Shown: piece after piece, positions 1-6,149 of the stretch | Layout: each line of letters starts with the position of its first letter | Numbering within the stretch: position 1 is the stretch's first letter | Source: B21-G16 sp003644825 [NCBI: Candidatus Zhuqueibacterota bacterium] | Lineage (GTDB): Bacteria > SM23-31 > B21-G16 | NCBI GenBank assembly: GCA_003644825.1 | Contig: QNDJ01000091.1 | Coordinates: 1 to 6,764, forward strand | Length of the DNA stretch: 6,764 nucleotides | Reading direction: 5' to 3' | Position numbers and translations under genes: made by a program | The notes under the pieces: model-generated | The model's input: only the letters and a program-made list of their open reading frames with translations | The model's database searches: none | What the model was told of the DNA's origin: nothing

Positions 1-4
1 ACAT
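1..4 (-). CDS. Start of a further gene, almost entirely outside the window
   Basis: Only the ATG (4-2) and one further base are inside the window. The call rests on context: a good promoter, a short leader and an AGGAGG site at suitable spacing on the same strand as all other genes. Nothing can be said about the product. Confidence 0.5.
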
Positions 5-9
5 TAAAA

Positions 10-15
10 CCTCCT
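10..15 (-). promoter_or_regulatory. Ribosome binding site at left edge
   Basis: The minus strand reads AGGAGG followed after five bases (TTTTA) by ATG at 4-2. Together with the promoter at 67-39 it signals a gene running out of the window. Confidence 0.65.
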
Positions 16-38
16 ATGTTAATTTTTGAAATTTTAAC

Positions 39-67
39 AATATAATGGTTTTAATGTCCTTTGTCAA
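39..67 (-). promoter_or_regulatory. Sigma70-type promoter for the next gene to the left
   Basis: The minus strand has TTGACA (67-62), a 17-base spacer, then TATATT (44-39). The -35 box is a perfect consensus match and the -10 box matches in five of six positions. Initiation would fall near 31-33, leaving a leader of roughly 30 bases before the ATG at 4. It lies 50 bases after the PG0541-like stop, so it would drive the next gene independently of the pump operon. Confidence 0.65.
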
Positions 68-116
68 TTACAAGCTCAATTCAACTCAAAAGTCGGAAGA
101 ACCGTTTATATTTTAC

Positions 117-413
117 TCATTTTTCAACTATTTTTTCTAATTTCCAAGAATATGCTTTTATTCCTTCAAATTTTACATTTCTATTAAATTCTTCTATTCT
201 GTCAATGAGTATATCAATCTTTTTTTCCTGAATCGGAAATATAATACCTGAATTATATCCCGGGAAGATATGGGTGCCAAATCTGGGTCTTCCTGTTTTT
301 CCACTGTTATGTATCTGAGGCCATTTGGAAAATGAAAAAATCTCCATATCTTTTAACAATTTCATAATTTCTTCATCTATACTTTCTTTATATGATAAAA
401 ATACCATATACAT
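117..413 (-). CDS. PG0541-family, PII-like transporter-associated small protein
   Basis: This 98-residue protein has no signal peptide or membrane segment and is predicted to stay in the cytosol. The sequence suggests a compact beta-alpha-beta-beta-alpha-beta (ferredoxin-like, PII-like) order: strand MYMVFLSY, helix IDEEIMKLLKDM, strand FSFSKWPQIH, the conserved-looking loop GRPRFGTHIFPGYNSG (41-56), strand GIIFPIQEK, helix KIDILIDRIEEFNRNV and strand GIKAYSWKLEKI. From memory, the SKWP...H...G.PRFGTHI.PG.NS signature and the position right after an RND permease match the family named after Porphyromonas gingivalis PG0541, often annotated as transporter-associated. Its function has not been established as far as I know. 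By analogy with PII proteins it might sense a ligand and act on the permease, but that is inference. It closes the pump operon; no terminator is visible after it. Confidence 0.85.
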   Translation of the reverse strand: MYMVFLSYKESIDEEIMKLLKDMEIFSFSKWPQIHNSGKTGRPRFGTHIFPGYNSGIIFPIQEKKIDILIDRIEEFNRNVKFEGIKAYSWKLEKIVEK

Positions 414-420
414 TGTTAAC

Positions 421-427
421 TCTCCTT
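421..427 (-). promoter_or_regulatory. Ribosome binding site of the PG0541-like gene
   Basis: The minus strand reads AAGGAGA with seven bases to the ATG at 413-411. It supports that start over the in-frame ATG six bases later. The site falls in the 17-base gap after the permease stop, consistent with translation from the pump mRNA. Confidence 0.8.
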
Positions 428-430
428 ATT

Positions 431-3400
431 TTAACTTTTTCTTTTTTCTTCCAGGACTGCATATAAAGTCGGAACGAAAATCAGAGTAACAATAGTAGAG
501 AAAAGCAATCCTCCTATAACAGAAATTGCCAGAGGAGACCATAACTCGGAACCCTCACCAGTGCTGAATACCAGAGGTAAAAGAGCAAAAATTGTGGTAA
601 AAGCCGTCATTAAAATCGGGCGAAGTCGCCTTGGTCCGGTAATCAGTATTGCATCTCTGCATTTTATTCCTCTTAACCTCAGGATATTTATATAATCTAC
701 AAGAACAATTGCATTATTTACCACAATTCCAACAAGCATTACCATACCAACATAGGACATAATGTTCAGAGTTTTTCCTGTGATAAAAAGTGCCCATATC
801 ACCCCGATAATTGCAAATGGTATTGAAAATAAAATTATAAAAGGACCTAAAAACGACTCAAATTGAGCAGCCATTATCATATAAACAAGAATTATACCTA
901 AAATTAAGGCTAAAAATAGATACGTGAATGCTTCCTGCTGGTCATCAGCGGTTCCCCCTATTTTTACGGATACACCTTCAGGAATGGGTGTTTTTGAAAG
1001 CTCTTTTCTGATATCAGATGTAACATCGCCTAATGCTCTTTTATATAAAGATGCACCTACTCTTACAATTCTTTCCTGGTTTTTTCTTTCCAGTGTAAGA
1101 GGACCTTCTCGTTCTACAATTCTTGCGAAGTTATTTAAAGGGATTTGTTTTCCCAGTGCAGAAGTAACAAAAACGTTGTTCAGGTCATTTAAGGTTTTCC
1201 TGTCTGCTTTTTTTAGCTGTATAAAAGTATCATATTCGTTCCCTGCTTCTCTGAACCTTGTAGCAACTTTTCCATAGAAATTTGTTCTTAATGTGCTGGA
1301 GATATTGTACATATTCAAACCCAGCGAAGAAGCTTTATCTCTATCTATTTCAATCCATAATTCCGGTCTTCCTTTCTCCCTGGAAATAGATATATCTTTC
1401 AAGCCTTTAATTTTTTCCATAATTTCTTTTACTTTTGCTGCAAAAGCGTCTGTTTTTACTATATCGTGTCCGTAGATTTCTATACTTATGGGTTTTTCAC
1501 CGCCAGACATTGATGAGAACATATCCTGTTGTGTAAAATCTATTTTTGCGACCCCGGGAATTTCAGAAATCTTTTTTCTGAGTTCCTCTGTAATTTCTGT
1601 TGAGGTTCTGTTTCTTTTATTTTTTTCAATAAGAGAAATACCAAACATTATTATGTTTATATCGTTTCTCTGTCCCATCATAGTACCCATTCCGGTTGTG
1701 CTTTCACCACATCTTGCATACATAATATCTCTTTCAGGAATATCTTTCTCCATAATATTTTCAATTCTGCTCATAACTTTATCTGTTTCTTCAATTCTTG
1801 TTCCTACCGGTAATTCTGCAGTTCCTGTTATCATACTTTCATCCATTGCTGGAGTAAACTCGGTATGAATAAATTTTAATAAGGATAAAGAAATAACAAA
1901 AAGTATCAGTCCTATTATTATTACTGCAAGTTTATGATTCAGGGCAAATTCTAATACTTTTCTATAGTTGTTTTCTAATTTACTGAACCAGTTTCTGGTA
2001 AAGTTTTGAAACTTCAATGATAACCATCTTCTGGACTTTTGTTCTTCAGGTTTTCTCATAAATTTTGATGAAAACATCGGTGTGAAGGTTAGAGCTGAAA
2101 ATAGTGAAGCCAGTAAAACTATTATTACCACATAAGCGAGCTCTCTGAACATGATTCCTGTAATACCTTTCACAAACATTATTGGTACAAATATCGCAAC
2201 GGTTGTAATCGTCGAAGCTGTTACTGCTAAACCCACTTCGCTTGACCCGAAAATTGAAGCCTCACTTTTTGATTCACCTTCTTCTGTGTAGTGCCTGTAT
2301 GTATTCTCGAAGATAACAATGGCTGCATCAATAACCATACCCAGTGCAATAGCAATCGCTGAAAGGGTCATTAAATTAATTGTATAACCACCAATAAATA
2401 AAAATATAAAAGCAATAATTAATGAGAATGGAATCGTAAGAGCCACAATTAAACTGTTTCTGAATTCGCCTATAAATAAAAATACAATTAGAATGACGAA
2501 AAGCAGTGCCCACCCTATGGTACTGACCAGATTGTTAATGGAACGCTTAATGAAATCGGAACTATCAAGGGCAAGATAAACTTCAACATCTACAGGAAGG
2601 TTTTTTTTGATTTCAGGCAATGCCTTTTTTATTCTCCTTGCAACGGTTACTGTATTTTCTCCAGATTGTTTTTGCACAATTACAATTAACCCGCTTCTTT
2701 TATTGATTCTTGTTCTGTGTTCAATATCTTTAAATGAATCTTCAACTGTAGCTATATCCTTGATATATACCGGAGAACCGTTATTCAACCCTACAAGAAC
2801 GTTATTAATCTCGTTGATGTCTTTGAATTCGCCTGGAACTCTGATAACATAATCTGTTTTGCCAACTTTAATGCCTCCTACTGTCTGGGTTATGTTTTCG
2901 GTGGCCAGAATTCCGGCTATCTGGTTTATCGAAAGATTATATGCTTCAAGGCGGTGTCTATCTATATTTACTTTAATTTCTCTCTGAAGCCCACCCATTA
3001 TCATTGTCATAGCTACGCCCTGTAATTTTCTTAGGTCGTTGCAGAACTTCTCATCGATTAAATCATATAGTTCTGGATAACTCTCTTCGGCAGTAATACC
3101 AAATACAATTACAGGCATCATTGAAGGGTCGAATTTCATTATCATAGGTCTTTCAGCATCTTCAGGTAAAAATCTTGTTGAAAAATCAACCATCTGTCTT
3201 ACATCATTTGCTGCTTCATCTAAATCCTTACCCCATTCAAACTGCAGTGTTATTGTGGATAAATTTTCCTGTGAAGTAGATAAAATATCTTTCAGACCTG
3301 TAATTGTGCTTAATCTTTCTTCCAGAATTTTTGTAACTCTTGTTTCTACATCTTCAGTTGATGCTCCATTGTATCTTGTTATTACACTTAATGTAGGGAA

Positions 3401-3523
3401 TTCAAGATTGGGCATTAAATCTATCGGGAGCTGGATATAAGAAACAATTCCAAGAATAAGTATCCCAACAAAAACCATAAATGTGAAAACAGGCCGTTTA
3501 ACTCCTAATTCGGGCAGTTTCAT
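431..3523 (-). CDS. RND-family inner-membrane efflux permease
   Basis: This 1030-residue protein (AcrB/ACR_tran family, full length) is the proton-driven trimeric pump of the complex. The layout is typical: TM1 at about 10-30, a large periplasmic loop (31-334), TM2-TM6 (about 335-486), TM7 (about 531-550), a second periplasmic loop (551-865) and TM8-TM12 (about 866-1024). Recognisable signatures are the N-terminal KRPVFTFMVFVGILILG, YNGASTEDVE (51-60), GGLQREIKV (177-185), TM4 GMVIDAAIVIFEN (395-407), TM10 GIVVNNAIVLVDY (932-944) and TM11 RRLRPILMT (965-973). In TM4 the position of AcrB Asp407 is D399, but Asp408 is A400. The TM10 position of AcrB Lys940 is Asn. The sequence resembles drug-type RND permeases of many phyla more than the heavy-metal CzcA type, though the single-Asp TM4 recalls CusA. 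Substrate is unknown. It overlaps the adaptor by 4 bases and is followed after 17 bases by the small accessory gene. Confidence 0.97.
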   Translation of the reverse strand: MKLPELGVKRPVFTFMVFVGILILGIVSYIQLPIDLMPNLEFPTLSVITRYNGASTEDVETRVTKILEERLSTITGLKDILSTSQENLSTITLQFEWGKDLDEAANDVRQMVDFSTRFLPEDAERPMIMKFDPSMMPVIVFGITAEESYPELYDLIDEKFCNDLRKLQGVAMTMIMGGLQREIKVNIDRHRLEAYNLSINQIAGILATENITQTVGGIKVGKTDYVIRVPGEFKDINEINNVLVGLNNGSPVYIKDIATVEDSFKDIEHRTRINKRSGLIVIVQKQSGENTVTVARRIKKALPEIKKNLPVDVEVYLALDSSDFIKRSINNLVSTIGWALLFVILIVFLFIGEFRNSLIVALTIPFSLIIAFIFLFIGGYTINLMTLSAIAIALGMVIDAAIVIFENTYRHYTEEGESKSEASIFGSSEVGLAVTASTITTVAIFVPIMFVKGITGIMFRELAYVVIIVLLASLFSALTFTPMFSSKFMRKPEEQKSRRWLSLKFQNFTRNWFSKLENNYRKVLEFALNHKLAVIIIGLILFVISLSLLKFIHTEFTPAMDESMITGTAELPVGTRIEETDKVMSRIENIMEKDIPERDIMYARCGESTTGMGTMMGQRNDINIIMFGISLIEKNKRNRTSTEITEELRKKISEIPGVAKIDFTQQDMFSSMSGGEKPISIEIYGHDIVKTDAFAAKVKEIMEKIKGLKDISISREKGRPELWIEIDRDKASSLGLNMYNISSTLRTNFYGKVATRFREAGNEYDTFIQLKKADRKTLNDLNNVFVTSALGKQIPLNNFARIVEREGPLTLERKNQERIVRVGASLYKRALGDVTSDIRKELSKTPIPEGVSVKIGGTADDQQEAFTYLFLALILGIILVYMIMAAQFESFLGPFIILFSIPFAIIGVIWALFITGKTLNIMSYVGMVMLVGIVVNNAIVLVDYINILRLRGIKCRDAILITGPRRLRPILMTAFTTIFALLPLVFSTGEGSELWSPLAISVIGGLLFSTIVTLIFVPTLYAVLEEKRKS

Positions 3524-4623
3524 TTTTCATCACCTCCTTCGACTTTAACAACAGTTCCATCTTTTAGCATTTCCTTCCCAGTAATAACGACCTGTTCATT
3601 TTCTTTTAGTCCGTCAAGAACTTCAACAATACCATTGACTTCAAGACCTGTTTTAATGACCCTTTTTTCGGCAATATTGTTATTAATTACAAAAACGTGT
3701 ACATTATTCATAGATTTTATAGTGCAATCAACAGGTATGGTAATCACATTTTTGTGTTTTTTTACAATTATGTTAATCCTTGCAAACATTCCAGCCCTTA
3801 GCATCATATCTTCGTTTGGAACCTGAATTTCTATCATAAAAGTTCTTGAAAGAGGGTCAGCTGTTGGGTTTACTTTTGATATTTTCCCGAAAAATTCTTT
3901 ATCAGGATAAGAATCAACCCTGATTTTAGCATCAAGTCCAACCTTAATATCGGTGAAATCTTTCTCGGAAATGCTTGCAGTAATTTTTACCTTTGATAAA
4001 TCCATAACAGTTACAACACCTCTTCCACCTGGCATCATCGGATTAACCACTTCCTGTTCGTTGATGTATTTACCGGTAATGATTCCGTCAAATGGCGCCT
4101 TCATTTTTGAAACTTCGAGCTGGTATTTTGCAAGGTTAAGAGCAGCTTTTGCCTGCTTTAGTTGAGCTTCAGCAGCTTCATATCCTAACCTTGCTTTTTC
4201 ATATTGTTGTGGTGATACTGTTCCCTTTTTAAACAGGCTTTTTATCCTTTCCCAGTTTTTTGATGCATCGTCAAAATTTGACTGGGCTACCGCTAAACCT
4301 GCTTCTGCCTGCTGAAGACGTAGCTTTATTGACCGTGTATCAAGTTCTGCAAGTATCTGCCCTTTTTTAACAAAATCACCTTCTTCAACATATATCTTTT
4401 TTATTTTGCCTGATATATCAGGAACAACATTAACCATCTGTATCGGCTGGATGTTCCCTGTGAGCTTTAGCATTTTAGTTATATCATTCCGCTTAACATT
4501 GAAAACTACAACAGGAATGACATTCGAAGAAGTCGAATTTTCTTTGTTTTTATCCTGGGAACAACCAATTGTATAAATTATAAACAATAAAATTAATATT
4601 TTCACTGTCATCTTTTTTAACAT
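3520..4623 (-). CDS. RND efflux periplasmic adaptor (membrane fusion) lipoprotein
   Basis: This 367-residue adaptor bridges the inner-membrane permease and the TolC-type channel in the periplasm. The start at 4623 gives a lipoprotein signal peptide (MLKKMTVKILILLFIIYTIG) with the probable lipidated cysteine at position 21. Domains in order: first half of the lipoyl domain (about 64-97, with PDISGKI and EEGDFVKKGQILAELD), alpha-helical hairpin (about 98-172), second lipoyl half (about 174-193, KAPFDGIITGK), beta-barrel domain (about 210-290) and membrane-proximal domain (about 291-360). The hairpin carries an R-x3-L-x6-S pattern (R126, L130, S137), the known RLS tip motif that contacts TolC proteins. 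A Met/Gly/Pro loop (NPMMPGGRG, 194-202) sits after the lipoyl domain. The last codons contain the permease ribosome binding site, and the TGA stop overlaps the permease ATG, so the two are very probably translationally coupled. Confidence 0.95.
   Translation of the reverse strand: MLKKMTVKILILLFIIYTIGCSQDKNKENSTSSNVIPVVVFNVKRNDITKMLKLTGNIQPIQMVNVVPDISGKIKKIYVEEGDFVKKGQILAELDTRSIKLRLQQAEAGLAVAQSNFDDASKNWERIKSLFKKGTVSPQQYEKARLGYEAAEAQLKQAKAALNLAKYQLEVSKMKAPFDGIITGKYINEQEVVNPMMPGGRGVVTVMDLSKVKITASISEKDFTDIKVGLDAKIRVDSYPDKEFFGKISKVNPTADPLSRTFMIEIQVPNEDMMLRAGMFARINIIVKKHKNVITIPVDCTIKSMNNVHVFVINNNIAEKRVIKTGLEVNGIVEVLDGLKENEQVVITGKEMLKDGTVVKVEGGDEK
3529..3539 (-). promoter_or_regulatory. Perfect Shine-Dalgarno site of the permease, inside the adaptor gene
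   Basis: The minus strand reads AAGGAGGTGAT, complementary over 11 bases to the usual 16S rRNA 3' end. Nine bases separate GGAGG from the ATG at 3523-3521. The site also encodes the adaptor's C-terminal residues (VEGGDE region). The adaptor stop and permease start share the ATGA overlap, a standard arrangement for coupled translation of pump subunits. Confidence 0.9.
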
Positions 4624-4632
4624 TTTGACATC

Positions 4633-4638
4633 CCTCTC
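4633..4638 (-). promoter_or_regulatory. Ribosome binding site deciding the adaptor start
   Basis: The minus strand reads GAGAGG (inside AAGAGAGGGA), with nine bases between it and the ATG at 4623-4621. It lies upstream of the codon that begins a clean lipoprotein signal peptide. The longer in-frame ATG at 4680 has no comparable site and would place 19 mostly charged or polar residues before the signal peptide. Confidence 0.75.
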
Positions 4639-4698
4639 TTTCTGTATTTTATCATAAATAGAGTTATGGTTAAAGTACATACATTGGTAATTTAAATT

Positions 4699-6081
4699 TT
4701 AGAACTTAACTTCTCCTGTCGATTTTTTTAAAGCAGCGAGAGCTACCTTATAATCAGCGAGGGCTGAAATATAATTAGTTCTTGCCTGAACTAGTAATGT
4801 ATTAGCATCCAGTAAGTTCGTATTTGTTGCCAGTCCCTCTTTAAACTTTTCATTGGTAACTCTATAATTTTCTTCAGCCTGTTTTACATTCAGCCTGCAC
4901 TTATCAATTTTTTCTTTTGCTTCTAACAGGGATAGATAACTCTGTGTTACTTCGAGGGTTATTCCATCTTCTAACTGTTTTTTAGTAATTTCTATCTGCT
5001 TCAATTGTTTTTTTGCCCTGGATACCTTCAAACTTGTTTCTCCCCAGTCAAACAGATTGAACTGGAATACCATAGAGACGGTCCATGTTCCATAAAAATC
5101 TCTGTTGTAGAACCTATCAGGCCGTCTGTAACCGTAGTCTGCGTTTAAAAATATGTTTGGAAAATACCCTGCTTTGCTTATATTAACAGCTTTCCTGCCT
5201 ATTTCTATATTAGCCTCAAAGGAATTAATTTCTGGCCTTTTACTGAAGGCAGTTTTTATCATTTTTTCGAGGTTAATTTCAGGCACAGGTTCTGCTTTGA
5301 GTTTATCAATAAATATTACATCCGTATCCAGGGGAATTCCCAGAACATTACAGAAAGCTATCTTTGCTAATTTAATGCCATTTTTTGCCTGTATTAATGC
5401 CAGTTCTGCATTGGAGAGCTGAACCTTTGTCATAAGAAGGTCATTCTCGGTTACCATTCCTACCTGATACATATTTTCTAAATCTTTCAGGTGTGAATTC
5501 ACCTGCTTAATTGCCTCTTCAGCAACTTTTTTAAACTCCTGGGCTTTAACAACGCTCCAGTATGCTTTTTCAACATCGTAAACCAGCTCGTTTTTTGATT
5601 TTTCGAAATTAACCTCTGCATTGTATGCTTTGAGCTCAGAGATTCTATAAGAGTTTCTCAAAGCACCTCCAGTATAAATCGGCTGCTGAACAGTAAATGC
5701 AGCCGCATAATTGTTTTCATCCCCTATTGTGATTTTTTTTGGCATTTCCTGTCCTGGTGGCAGTTGTCCACCTCCACCAAACTTCATAAAAGCTTTTGCA
5801 GGAAAAAATGGAGCATAATCCAGCCTTGTATAATTGAATACTGTTGAAATTTTTGGTAAAAAAGCTGTTCTGCTTATTCCAACACCATCATACTCTTCTT
5901 CGATTTTTGATTTTGCAAGCAGTAATTTTTTGCTCTTTTTCAATGCAATCTCTACACTTTCTTTCACAGTAAGGTTTAATGTTCCCGAACTAATTTTTTC
6001 CTGACCTATGACATTTTGAAAAGTAAAAAACAACAGTATTACTGATAAAATTATTAGATTATTTTTTAATTTAAAAATCAT
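4699..6081 (-). CDS. TolC-family outer-membrane efflux channel
   Basis: This 460-residue protein is the outer-membrane exit duct of the tripartite pump; the family forms trimers with a beta-barrel in the outer membrane and a long alpha-helical tunnel in the periplasm. An N-terminal signal peptide covers about residues 1-26 (KLKNN, a hydrophobic core, then NVIGQ). Two homologous halves (outer membrane efflux protein repeats) follow. Each has a barrel-strand motif, QPIYTGG at 133-139 and FNLFDWGE at 341-348. Each also has a helical-tip motif, YQVGMVTENDLL at 205-216 and FKEGLATNTNLLDA at 413-426. Long Ala/Lys/Glu-rich helices lie between. A Gly/Pro-rich stretch (about 100-115, FGGGGQLPPGQEMP) precedes the first barrel strand pair and is probably a surface loop. 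Length is typical. The start is supported by AAGGAGG five bases upstream. The adaptor gene begins 75 bases downstream. The family is clear; substrate and precise orthology are not. Confidence 0.95.
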   Translation of the reverse strand: MIFKLKNNLIILSVILLFFTFQNVIGQEKISSGTLNLTVKESVEIALKKSKKLLLAKSKIEEEYDGVGISRTAFLPKISTVFNYTRLDYAPFFPAKAFMKFGGGGQLPPGQEMPKKITIGDENNYAAAFTVQQPIYTGGALRNSYRISELKAYNAEVNFEKSKNELVYDVEKAYWSVVKAQEFKKVAEEAIKQVNSHLKDLENMYQVGMVTENDLLMTKVQLSNAELALIQAKNGIKLAKIAFCNVLGIPLDTDVIFIDKLKAEPVPEINLEKMIKTAFSKRPEINSFEANIEIGRKAVNISKAGYFPNIFLNADYGYRRPDRFYNRDFYGTWTVSMVFQFNLFDWGETSLKVSRAKKQLKQIEITKKQLEDGITLEVTQSYLSLLEAKEKIDKCRLNVKQAEENYRVTNEKFKEGLATNTNLLDANTLLVQARTNYISALADYKVALAALKKSTGEVKF

Positions 6082-6086
6082 ACCTG

Positions 6087-6093
6087 CCTCCTT
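6087..6093 (-). promoter_or_regulatory. Ribosome binding site of the TolC-type gene
   Basis: The minus strand reads AAGGAGG, five bases before the ATG at 6081-6079. This fixes the start used for the channel gene. No convincing -35/-10 pair was found in the 68-base gap upstream, nor a GC-rich hairpin with a T-run that would terminate the preceding gene. Confidence 0.85.
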
Positions 6094-6149
6094 ATTCTAT
6101 CAAGCTTTGAGTTATTGGGACGTTTAAGGTAATCATATTGACAAAAAAT

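Larger units (their letters stand above)
1..57. repeat. Nested inverted repeat spanning promoter and next start site
   Basis: ACATTAAAACC (1-11) and GGTTTTAATGT (47-57) are perfect 11-base inverted copies, with 35 bases between them. The match could continue past the left edge. Inside lies a second inverted pair, TGTTAA (17-22) and TTAACA (34-39). On the minus strand the outer right arm falls in the spacer between -35 and -10, and the outer left arm covers the last bases of AGGAGG and the ATG. It could be paired operator half-sites or an RNA hairpin. It has no GC-rich stem followed by a T-run, so it is not a standard intrinsic terminator. Confidence 0.7.

Noticed and set aside
68-116. Intrinsic terminator after the PG0541-like gene
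   Set aside because: Only very short stems (CGG/CCG at 3 bases, TTGT/ACAA at 4 bases) and no T-run follow; no terminator can be called.
924-1868. Plus-strand open frames of 60-126 codons opposite the permease gene
   Set aside because: They lie wholly inside the permease gene on the opposite strand, have no recognisable domain, and reflect the codon pattern of the real gene.
4624-4680. Longer adaptor start at ATG 4680 (19 extra residues)
   Set aside because: The extension (MYFNHNSIYDKIQKERDVK) is polar, precedes a complete lipoprotein signal peptide and has no ribosome site; the ATG at 4623 has GAGAGG at nine bases.
4624-4698. Internal promoter before the adaptor gene (TATGAT or TAAAAT as -10)
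   Set aside because: Neither has a -35 box better than about three of six matches at suitable spacing; chance is likely in AT-rich sequence.
2607-5422. Other plus-strand open frames opposite the permease, adaptor and channel genes
   Set aside because: Same reasoning: antisense shadows of well-supported family genes, with no family resemblance.
6082-6149. Promoter for the TolC-type gene (TATGAT on the minus strand at 6137-6132)
   Set aside because: The -35 region at 17-18 bases is poor (ATTATT or TATTAT) and there is no extended -10; not supportable.
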